Shown one piece after another: positions 50,322 through 57,347 of a stretch of DNA of 64,000 nucleotides. Source of the DNA: Myxococcales bacterium (GTDB taxonomy: Bacteria; Myxococcota_A; Bradymonadia; UBA7976; UBA1532). Location: the NCBI GenBank assembly GCA_020633435.1, contig JACKDP010000004.1, positions 248,001-312,000 of the forward strand. Direction: 5' to 3'. Within the stretch, counting starts at the first letter, position 1. The number at the start of each line of letters is the position of its first letter. The position numbers and the translations under genes are program-made. The notes below the pieces were generated by a model, which worked only from the letters and a program-made list of their open reading frames with translations, had not been told where the DNA came from and did not search any database.

Positions 50322-52979
50322 ATGACGCGATGGGGAGCGGGGCTGCTGGCGCTGGCGCTGCTGGCGTGTGACGACGGGGGCGGCGACGCGGCGGACGCCG
50401 CCCTGCCACCGGGGCCGGACGCCGCCGTCGGGCCCCCGCCCCCACCCCCCCTGACGGGCCTGTACCGCGTGGCCACCGAGGTGACGGGCGGCGACTGCGC
50501 CCCCGATCGGCTGCCCGCGGCGCTCACCTTCGACGTGGAGGAGGCAGACGGCCGGCTCGCCTGGGGCCTGGACGGGCTCGGCTTCTCGGGGGATCGCGAC
50601 GGCGGCGCGTTCACGGCGGCGGCCACGGGCACCCTCGCGGGCTGCCCCGTCACGGTCGAGGCGGCCGGGACGGTGCGCGCCCCGGGCAACGCCTTCACCC
50701 TCACCGGCGAGGCGCGCTTCGCCGCCGACGCGGCCTGCGCGCCGGCCTGCACCCTGCGCTGGGTCGGCCGGGCCGGGCGCATCGGCGGGCACGGCCCCTC
50801 GGGCTGGACGACCCTCGCCCTGGACGGCGACGAGGCGGTGGAGGCGGCCGCGGAGTTCCGCGGGCAGGCCTGGTTCGCCACCCGCGCGGCCGGCGGCGGC
50901 CGCCTCTGGCGCCTGCAGCACGAGAACGGCGTGCCCACCCTCACCGTCGCCATCGACGCCGGATTTCGCAGTGAAGACGCGGTGTTGGCGGGCGAGAACG
51001 TCGCCCTGCGCAGCCTGGCCCGCGGCCCTGACGCCCTCTACGTCGGCACCGAGGCGGCCAGCGAGGGCGACGGCTTCGACCTGTGGCGCTTCGATGGGAC
51101 GTCCTGGGCGCCCCTCACGGTGGACGGCTTCGGGGACGCGGGCCGGGTGGCCGCCGACGCCCTGGCCTGGCACGACGACGCCCTGTTCGTGGGCGTCCGC
51201 CACGCCGACGGCGCCCAGATCTGGCGCCTGGCCGACGGGGCCCCGGCGCAGCTCTACCCCGGCGGCGACCCCGCCTCCCCCGCCGAGGCCGACGGCCCCC
51301 TCGATCCGCGCGGCTGCGCCCCCGAGGTGACCAGCCTGCTCGCCGTCGGCGGGGTGCTGCACGCGGCCGTGGGGGGCGAGGGCTGCCCGGCCTTCGTCCT
51401 GCGCCTCGACGACGCCGCGGCGGGCCGCTGGGCCCTGATCGCCGAGGGGGGCCTGGGCGTCGGCGCGGAGCGGGTCACCCTGGCCACCGACGGCACGGGC
51501 CTCTTCGCCCTCGCGGGTGGCCAGGCGACGGCGCTGCTGCGCTGGGTCGCCGACCGCCAGTGGCAGCCCGTCGCCACGGACGGCTTCGGCCAGCCCGGGA
51601 CGCGCTGGCCCGCCCGCGCCGTCGCCCCCGCCGTGCGCGGCCTCCTCCTGCTGCCCGTCGACGGCCCCGGTGGCGGCGCCGTCTGGGCCACGGGCGGCGG
51701 TGAAGACCCGCGAGATCTCACGCGAATCGCCGCAGGCGAGCCGCTGCACCCCGGCGCCGGCCTGGGGCCCGCCCTCGTCTTCGAGGAGCGCCTGTACGTC
51801 GGCACCACCAGCCCGGGCTCGCTGCTGCGCTCCACCACCCTGCTGGCCGAGCAGGGCGCCGGCACCATCCGCACCGCCCGCGACCGCTACGCCGACCAGG
51901 CCCGCGGCGCCGCCACCGCCTGCCACCGAACGGACGGCTTCTTCAACCCGGCGCTCCAGCACGACGCCCGCGCCCGCGTCGTGCTGCCCCCCGGCGTCGG
52001 CCCCGACGACAACGTCCTGCTGACGACCCTCTACGTGCTCGCCCCCGACCTGGGCGCCCCCGCGGCGACGCCGGGCGAGGCCGAGGATCCCCGGATCGCC
52101 CGCGGGCGGGCCTGGCTCGACGCGGCGGGCGCCGCCTACGGGGGCCTGACCGCCTGCCTCTTCGGCCGCCGCGGGACGCTGGCCTGCAACGCCAGCGAGG
52201 CCGACGCCGACTGCCTGGCGCGCTGCCTGGCCGCGGTGCCGGCGCTCGAGGTCGACGCCGACGGCGCCCACCTGGGCGACGCCCTCGGGGCCGAGGGCGC
52301 GGCCGCCGTGCTGGCCGCCCTCGGCGATCCCGCCACCCTGCCCGTCACCGAGCGCTTCGCCCTCGTCCTGGTGGACGCCCCGCTGGCCCTCGACGCCCCC
52401 GATGGCGCCCGCTACGCCCCGGTGGTGGCCGGCCGGGACGCCGGCGGCGAGCTCTGGCCCGGGGAGCGCGGCGCCTGGCAGGCCGCCGTCCGGGCCACCG
52501 TCGCCGAGGTGGAGCGCTGCTGGCCCGCGGCCATCCGCGCCGATCCCAACGCCCGGTATGTGATGGGCGCCGGCGCCGGCGCCTTCGGGGCCATCCAGAC
52601 GCTCCTGGCCCACGAGGACGACTTCAACGGCGCGCTGGTGGTCGACGGCCGCTTCTCCCTCGGGGCCCTGCGGCAGCGCCCCGGCGGCCGCGGCGCCCTC
52701 GCGGGCGCCCTGCCCCTCACGAGCGCCGTCGCGGGCCGCGGCAGCCTGCCGGCCCTCGTCGCCGTGGCCGACCCGGCCGACGCCTGCAGCGCGTGCGAGG
52801 CCGCCGACCTCTGCGCGGCGTGGGCCATCCCGGCCAACCCGGGGGAGGTCGTCGCGCTGGGCGGCGTGCCCGGCCTCGCCGCCGGCCTCCTGGGCCTCAG
52901 CCGCCTGCACCAGGGCACCCTGCCCCCCGCCATCACCTGCGATCCGCCCGCCGACTGCGCCGCCTGCCGCTTCGACTGA
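50322..52979 (+). CDS. Exported lipoprotein with propeller-like middle and esterase-like C-terminus lacking the Ser nucleophile
   Basis: 885 residues. Signal peptide and lipobox LALLAC-DDG (Cys16), an Asp/Ala/Pro spacer, then a beta-rich segment with Cys pairs (about 45-170) and a region of repeated DGFGDAGRVAA- and EGGLGVG-like blades (about 170-520). From about 520 it looks like an alpha/beta-hydrolase: YVMGAGAGAFGAIQTLL near residue 747 sits where G-x-S-x-G is expected, with Gly in place of Ser, so it may be inactive as an esterase. The end is Cys-rich (CSACEAADLC, CDPPADCAACRF). Function unknown. Its last codon overlaps a palindrome. Confidence 0.75.
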   Translation: MTRWGAGLLALALLACDDGGGDAADAALPPGPDAAVGPPPPPPLTGLYRVATEVTGGDCAPDRLPAALTFDVEEADGRLAWGLDGLGFSGDRDGGAFTAAATGTLAGCPVTVEAAGTVRAPGNAFTLTGEARFAADAACAPACTLRWVGRAGRIGGHGPSGWTTLALDGDEAVEAAAEFRGQAWFATRAAGGGRLWRLQHENGVPTLTVAIDAGFRSEDAVLAGENVALRSLARGPDALYVGTEAASEGDGFDLWRFDGTSWAPLTVDGFGDAGRVAADALAWHDDALFVGVRHADGAQIWRLADGAPAQLYPGGDPASPAEADGPLDPRGCAPEVTSLLAVGGVLHAAVGGEGCPAFVLRLDDAAAGRWALIAEGGLGVGAERVTLATDGTGLFALAGGQATALLRWVADRQWQPVATDGFGQPGTRWPARAVAPAVRGLLLLPVDGPGGGAVWATGGGEDPRDLTRIAAGEPLHPGAGLGPALVFEERLYVGTTSPGSLLRSTTLLAEQGAGTIRTARDRYADQARGAATACHRTDGFFNPALQHDARARVVLPPGVGPDDNVLLTTLYVLAPDLGAPAATPGEAEDPRIARGRAWLDAAGAAYGGLTACLFGRRGTLACNASEADADCLARCLAAVPALEVDADGAHLGDALGAEGAAAVLAALGDPATLPVTERFALVLVDAPLALDAPDGARYAPVVAGRDAGGELWPGERGAWQAAVRATVAEVERCWPAAIRADPNARYVMGAGAGAFGAIQTLLAHEDDFNGALVVDGRFSLGALRQRPGGRGALAGALPLTSAVAGRGSLPALVAVADPADACSACEAADLCAAWAIPANPGEVVALGGVPGLAAGLLGLSRLHQGTLPPAITCDPPADCAACRFD

Positions 52980-53010
52980 CCGCCGGTCACTTTTGTCTGA
53001 CCGCCGGTCA
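52977..53010 (+). promoter_or_regulatory. Tandem TGACCGCCGGTCA palindromes upstream of the deacylase gene
   Basis: Two identical 13-bp palindromes (arms TGACC/GGTCA) at 52977-52989 and 52998-53010 are 21 bp apart centre to centre, i.e. two DNA turns on the same face. The first includes the stop codon of the preceding gene. They lie just before the extended -10 TGCTAGGGT, in a place where a TetR-like repressor could block transcription. Confidence 0.6.
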
Positions 53011-53016
53011 TTTTCC

Positions 53017-53025
53017 TGCTAGGGT
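53017..53025 (+). promoter_or_regulatory. Extended -10 element of the deacylase gene
   Basis: TGCTAGGGT, immediately after the tandem palindromes and about 25 bp before the ATG. No good -35 is seen at normal spacing. Same TGCTA pattern as other genes in the window. Confidence 0.45.
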
Positions 53026-53049
53026 CCTGCCAGCCAAAGGGGGGACCTC

Positions 53050-54762
53050 ATGCATGACGTGCTGATCCGGGGTGGCCGGGTGGTGGATGGGACGGGGGCG
53101 CCGGCCCAGACGGCCGACGTGGCCATCGCGGGCGAGCGCATCGTGGCGGTGGGCCAGGGCCTCGGCCCGGCGAAGCGGGTGATCGACGCCGACGGCGCCC
53201 TGGTCACCCCTGGCTTCGTGGATATCCACGCCCACTACGACGCCCAGGTCACCTGGGATCCCTGGCTGAGCCCGTCCGGCCACCACGGCGTGACCACCGT
53301 CGTCATGGGCAACTGCGGCGTCGGCTTCGCCCCCGCCCGGCCGGACCGCCGCGAGTGGCTCATCGGCCTCATGGAGGGCGTCGAGGACATCCCCGGCGCC
53401 GCCCTGACCGAGGGCATCCAGTGGGGCTGGGAGACGTTCCCCGAGTACCTCGACGCCATCGACGCGTCCCCCCACGCCATCGACTTCGGCACCCAGGTGC
53501 CCCACGGCGCCGTGCGCGGCTACGTGATGGGCCAGCGCGGCGCCGACAACGAGGTGGCCACCGAGGACGACGTGCAGGCCATGGCGGCCATCGTCGAGGA
53601 GGGCCTGCGCGCCGGCGCCCTGGGCTTCTCCACCTCCCGCACCATCCTGCACCGCTCCATCGACGGCGTGCCGGTGCCGGGCACCTTCGCCGACCGCCGC
53701 GAGCTCTTCGGCATCGGCCGCGCACTGAAGCGCGCCGGGCACGGCGTCTTCCAGATGGCCGTCGAGCACCACGACGCCCTGCGCGAGGTGCCGTGGATGC
53801 GCGACCTGGCCGCCGAGATCGGCCGCCCGCTGAGCTTCAACCTGCAGCAGGTCGACCACGCCCCCGACCTCTGGCGCGACGTCCTCGGCGCCCTCGACCA
53901 GGCCGCCGCCGACGGCCTGCCCCTCTACGCGCAGGTGCCCGGCCGCCCCATCGGCATCCTGATGTGCTGGCTGGGCACCGCCCACCCGTTCCTCGGCTAC
54001 CCCACCTGGCAGCGCCTCGCCGGCCTGCCCCCCGCCGAGCGCCTGCGCCGCCTGGCCGACCCGGCCGTCCGCGCCCAGATGCTCAGCGAGACCCCCGGCC
54101 CCCTGGGCGAGTTCGGGGACTTCGTGACCCGCTCCTTCCACAAGATGTTCCCGCTGGGGGTCTGCCACTACGAGCCGCGCCCCGACGAGAGCGTGGCCGC
54201 CGTCGCCGCCCGCACCGGCCAGCGCCCCGAGGCCGTCGTCTACGACCTGCTCAACGCCCAGGGCGGCGAGGCCATGGTCTACTTCCCCCTCTTCAACTAC
54301 ACCCACCAGGACTTCGAGGTGGTGCGGGCGCTGCACGCCCACCCCCGCACCCGCATGGGCCTCGCCGACGGGGGCGCCCACTGCGGGGCCATCTGCGATG
54401 GCGGCATGCCCACGTACATGCTCACCCACTGGACGCGGGACCGCACGCGCGGCCCCCGCCTGCCCCTCGAGTACGTCGTGCACCGGCAGACGCAGCAGAC
54501 GGCCGACCTCTACGGCCTGCGCGACCGCGGCGTCCTCGCCCCTGGCTACCGCGCCGACGTGAACATCATTGATTACGAGGGGTTGCGGCTCGCGCCCCCG
54601 CGCATGGTCTACGACCTGCCCGCCCAGGGGCGCCGCCTGCTCCAGGACGCCACCGGCTACCTCCACACCCTCTGCCGCGGCCAGGTCATCGCCACCGACG
54701 GCGCCCCCGCCGGCCCCCTCCCCGGCCGCCTCGTGCGCGGCCCCCAGGCGGGCCCCGCCTGA
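53050..54762 (+). CDS. N-acyl-D-amino-acid deacylase-family amidohydrolase
   Basis: 570 residues, the size of D-aminoacylases. Begins MHDVLIRGGRVVDGTGAP; the metal motif is FVDIHAHYDAQVTWDP (about 57-72), then the GNCGVGFAP loop with the bridging Cys, VEHHDALRE, and LADGGAHCG near the C-terminus with the catalytic Asp. It removes the acyl group from N-acyl-D-amino acids or related imides, or may act on dipeptide-like lactams. No signal peptide. GGGGGGA precedes the ATG. Strong operator-like palindromes stand in front. Family annotation is certain, the substrate is not. Confidence 0.93.
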   Translation: MHDVLIRGGRVVDGTGAPAQTADVAIAGERIVAVGQGLGPAKRVIDADGALVTPGFVDIHAHYDAQVTWDPWLSPSGHHGVTTVVMGNCGVGFAPARPDRREWLIGLMEGVEDIPGAALTEGIQWGWETFPEYLDAIDASPHAIDFGTQVPHGAVRGYVMGQRGADNEVATEDDVQAMAAIVEEGLRAGALGFSTSRTILHRSIDGVPVPGTFADRRELFGIGRALKRAGHGVFQMAVEHHDALREVPWMRDLAAEIGRPLSFNLQQVDHAPDLWRDVLGALDQAAADGLPLYAQVPGRPIGILMCWLGTAHPFLGYPTWQRLAGLPPAERLRRLADPAVRAQMLSETPGPLGEFGDFVTRSFHKMFPLGVCHYEPRPDESVAAVAARTGQRPEAVVYDLLNAQGGEAMVYFPLFNYTHQDFEVVRALHAHPRTRMGLADGGAHCGAICDGGMPTYMLTHWTRDRTRGPRLPLEYVVHRQTQQTADLYGLRDRGVLAPGYRADVNIIDYEGLRLAPPRMVYDLPAQGRRLLQDATGYLHTLCRGQVIATDGAPAGPLPGRLVRGPQAGPA

Positions 54763-54826
54763 CCCACGCGCGGGGTTGTCCCCCGCCGGGCGCCATTGCA
54801 TCATGCCTCCCGGCGGGAGGTGAGCC

Positions 54827-55219
54827 ATGAACATGCGATACGCGCTGCTGGCGGTGGTGGCCCTCTGGGGTTGTGGGGGTGGGGACGGCGACGACGACGG
54901 CCCGGCGGCCGACTGCGCCGACCGCTGCGTGGCCAAGGTGGTGGAGTGCGGCGACACCGCCGCCAACGCCCAGACGTTCTGTCAGTCGTTCTGCGGCGAC
55001 GAGCCCACCGAGGCCCAGCTCTCCTGCGCCGAGGGCAAGACCTGCGAGCAGCTCCAGACCGAGGAGAACGTCTGCGGCATCGGCGCCGACGGCGGCGGGG
55101 CCTGCCCCGAGCTCTCCGGCTGCGCCTGCGGCATCTCGGGGCAGGTGCAGATCAACGGCCGCTGCGCCCAGAGCTGCGAGGAGGCCTGCGCGGCCCTGAG
55201 CGGCGCGCTGGGCGGCTGA
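54827..55219 (+). CDS. Small lipoprotein with one C-x3-C-x5-C repeat
   Basis: 130 residues, lipobox VALWGC-GGG (Cys16), GGGAGG before the ATG. The mature chain carries one unit with CADRCVAKVVEC, a QTFCQSFC pair and SCAEGKTCEQL, matching the repeats of the 886-residue lipoprotein at 34543 in order and spacing. A C-terminal Cys-rich end follows (GCACGI, CAQSCEEAC). It may be a single-domain member of the same family. 55 bp after the deacylase gene on the same strand but probably unrelated in function. Confidence 0.82.
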   Translation: MNMRYALLAVVALWGCGGGDGDDDGPAADCADRCVAKVVECGDTAANAQTFCQSFCGDEPTEAQLSCAEGKTCEQLQTEENVCGIGADGGGACPELSGCACGISGQVQINGRCAQSCEEACAALSGALGG

Positions 55220-55299
55220 GCCCCCACGAATTCGCGCACCGACGTGACTTTCCGGGCGCCACCGCATCTGTGGTGCCCGCAACGAAGACCGGAGTTCCC

Positions 55300-55719
55300 A
55301 TGGACGAGTTCTTTCAGCAGGCCGCCGCTCGCTTCGGCATCTCCCCCGACGCCATCCGCTCCCTGACGGGCGGGCTCCTGAAGAAGGTGAAGGCCGACGG
55401 CGACGACGGCGACTTCGAGGAGCTGGCGGCCCAGGTGCCCGGCGTGGACGCGGCGGTGGCCGCGGCCGACGAGGCCCCGGCTTCGGGCGGTGGCCTGGGC
55501 GGCGGGATGCTCGGCGGCCTCCTCGGGCGCGCCGCCAACGCGGTGGGCGCCGGCGGCGCCGTCGACATCGCGGGCCTCTTCCAGAAGGCCGGCCTCGATC
55601 CGAGCCAGGCGAGCGGCTACCTGACGTCCCTGGTGGACTTCCTCAAGTCGAAGGTCAGCGGCGGCCTCCTGGAGCGCCTGCTGGACCGCGTCCCTGCCCT
55701 GAAGAGCATGCTGGGCTGA
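55300..55719 (+). CDS. DUF2780-like small protein (VcgC/VcgE-like), unknown
   Basis: 139 residues. N-terminal helix with QQAAARFGIS, a Gly-rich hinge (SGGGLGGGMLGGLLG, about 64-78), then helices with IAGLFQKAGLDPSQASGYL and FLKSKVSGGLLERLL. DUF2780-type proteins show this N-helix/Gly-hinge/C-helix arrangement. No signal peptide. GGAG precedes the ATG. It is followed after 25 bp by the DUF4332-like gene on the same strand. Confidence 0.7.
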   Translation: MDEFFQQAAARFGISPDAIRSLTGGLLKKVKADGDDGDFEELAAQVPGVDAAVAAADEAPASGGGLGGGMLGGLLGRAANAVGAGGAVDIAGLFQKAGLDPSQASGYLTSLVDFLKSKVSGGLLERLLDRVPALKSMLG

Positions 55720-55744
55720 GCCCGGCCAACCGCGAGGAGTGAAC

Positions 55745-56152
55745 ATGAGCGATCCCATCGAGGACGTGGAGGGCATCGGCCCCGCCTTTGCCGCGAAGCT
55801 GCGCGCCGTCGGCATCACCAACACCGGCAAGTACCTGGAGCGGGCCGGCACGACGAAGGGCCGCGCCGACCTCGCCGAGGAGACGGGCATCAGCCCCAAG
55901 CTGATCCTGACCTGGGCCAACATGGCGGATCTCATGCGGATTTCCGGCATCGGCGGCCAGTTCGCCGAGCTGCTGGTGGCCGCGGGCGTCGACACCGTCA
56001 AGGAGCTGCGCACCCGCAACGCCGCCAACCTGGCCGCCAAGATGGAGACCATCAACGCCGAGCGGCAGCTCACCAAGGGCACCGCCTCCGAGGCGAAGGT
56101 CCAGGGCTGGATCGACCAGGCCAAGGAGATGGCGCCCGCCATCACCCACTGA
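55745..56152 (+). CDS. DUF4332-like helix-hairpin-helix protein
   Basis: 135 residues. Two helix-hairpin-helix motifs: IEDVEGIGPAFAAKLRAVGI at the N-terminus and LMRISGIGGQFAELLVAAGV in the middle, each G-I-G as in DNA-binding HhH. This is typical of DUF4332 proteins of unknown role; DNA binding is plausible. An upstream GTG two codons earlier is in frame, but GAGGAG is five bases before this ATG. The editing-domain gene begins 10 bp after its stop. Confidence 0.85.
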   Translation: MSDPIEDVEGIGPAFAAKLRAVGITNTGKYLERAGTTKGRADLAEETGISPKLILTWANMADLMRISGIGGQFAELLVAAGVDTVKELRTRNAANLAAKMETINAERQLTKGTASEAKVQGWIDQAKEMAPAITH

Positions 56153-56162
56153 GCCGGCCGCC

Positions 56163-56573
56163 GTGCGCCTGCTCACCTTCCAGGCCCGCCACTTCGCGTG
56201 GCAGCCGTTCAGCCAGACGCTCCCGACCGCCGATCCGGCCCCCCCGCCCGGGGAGGCCGCCGACGCCGTGGTCGCCTGGCTGCACGTCGAGGCGGCGGAC
56301 GAGGCCGACGAGGCCCGCGTCTTCCGCCACGCCCTCAAGCACCTGAAGTGGCTGGCCAACAAGCGCGGCCTGACCGCCATCGTCCTGCACAGCTTCGCGC
56401 ACCTGGGCGGCGAGACGGCCGACGCGGCCTTCGCCCAGGGCCTGCTCGAGCGGCTGGCCGAGCGCCTGCGGGCCACGGGCTACGCCGTGCAGATCACCCC
56501 GTTCGGGTGGTTCTGCAGCTGGTCGCTGGACGTGCACGGCGACAGCCTGGCCAAGGTCTACAAGGTCATCTGA
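56163..56573 (+). CDS. Free-standing archaeal-type threonyl-tRNA synthetase editing domain
   Basis: 136 residues, GTG start with no strong Shine-Dalgarno, 10 bp after the upstream gene so perhaps coupled. Conserved features of the archaeal ThrRS N-terminal editing domain (PF08915, DTD-like fold) are present: MRLLTFQARHFAW at the first strand, VLHSFAHLGGETADAAFA (P-x-A-H-L turn), GYAVQITPFGWFC (PFGW/Y), and the closing GDSLAKV in place of the usual GHPLA. It would be expected to hydrolyse Ser-tRNA(Thr) or a D-aminoacyl-tRNA in trans. No synthetase domains are fused. Bacterial ThrRS normally carries its own unrelated editing domain, so the role here is open. Confidence 0.72.
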   Translation: MRLLTFQARHFAWQPFSQTLPTADPAPPPGEAADAVVAWLHVEAADEADEARVFRHALKHLKWLANKRGLTAIVLHSFAHLGGETADAAFAQGLLERLAERLRATGYAVQITPFGWFCSWSLDVHGDSLAKVYKVI

Positions 56574-56607
56574 CCCGCCGCCGCGCAGGAAGGCCGGATT
56601 TCTACAG

Positions 56608-56636
56608 CTGAAAGCCCGCTGCTTTGCGCGTAGCAT
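56608..56636 (+). promoter_or_regulatory. Possible leaderless promoter of plsC
   Basis: CTGAAA (56608-56613) and TAGCAT (56631-56636) are 17 bp apart, each matching four of six consensus bases. The ATG (56643) starts exactly seven bases past the -10 box, and no Shine-Dalgarno precedes it, pointing to a transcript that begins at or near the AUG. Confidence 0.35.
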
Positions 56637-56642
56637 GCCCCC

Positions 56643-57347
56643 ATGGGGATCCTGCTCTCGGCCCAGGTCATCGGGGAGACCGCCCGGCTCTCCTTCGCCA
56701 CGTTCGCCCGCGGCGTGACGACCGGGGTGCGGCGCGAGACCGCCGACGCCACCATCCGCGCCCTGGGCGATCGCATCGTCCGGCGGGCCGACATCCGGGT
56801 GGCGGTGGCGACGGAGGTCGCCCTGGACGGCGCGCGGCCCCACGTCTACATGTCCAACCACCAGAGCCTGCTCGACATCCCCGTGCTCGCGGCGGCCCTG
56901 CCCGCGCAGAGCCTGCGGTTCGTCGCGAAGGCCGAGCTCTTCCGCATCCCGGTCTTCGGCAAGGCCATGCGCTCCGCCGACATCGTGGAGCTGGACCGCG
57001 GTGACCACGCCCGGGCCCGGGCCAGCCTCGACCGCGCGGCGGCCCTGATGGCCTCGGGCATCTCGGTCTGGATCGCCCCCGAGGGCACCCGCTCCCCCGA
57101 CGGCCGCCTGGCCCCCTTGAAGAAGGGCGGCTTCCACCTGGCCCTCGCGGCGGGCGTGCCCATCGTGCCCGTCGCCCTGAACGGCACTGGCCGCGTCCTG
57201 CGCAAGAACAGCCTGGACATGCGCCGCGGCTGCCCCGTGCGGGTGCGCATCGGCGCGCCCATCCCCGTCGCGGGGCGCACCGTCGAGGCCCTGCTGGCCG
57301 ACGTGGAGGCCTACTTCCAGACCCATGTGGAGCCGGTGGATGGCTGA
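56643..57347 (+). CDS. plsC: 1-acyl-sn-glycerol-3-phosphate acyltransferase (PlsC-like)
   Basis: 234 residues. LPLAT motifs: block I SNHQSLLDIP (N-H-x4-D), block II KAELFRIPVFG, block III APEGTRSPDGRL (E-G-T-R), block IV VPIVPVALNG. It acylates lysophosphatidate at position 2 in membrane phospholipid synthesis. An N-terminal helix (SAQVIGETARLSF) is only weakly hydrophobic. It leads an operon with an exporter, a second acyltransferase and an epimerase-like protein. The exporter start lies within its last eight bases. Confidence 0.92.
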   Translation: MGILLSAQVIGETARLSFATFARGVTTGVRRETADATIRALGDRIVRRADIRVAVATEVALDGARPHVYMSNHQSLLDIPVLAAALPAQSLRFVAKAELFRIPVFGKAMRSADIVELDRGDHARARASLDRAAALMASGISVWIAPEGTRSPDGRLAPLKKGGFHLALAAGVPIVPVALNGTGRVLRKNSLDMRRGCPVRVRIGAPIPVAGRTVEALLADVEAYFQTHVEPVDG

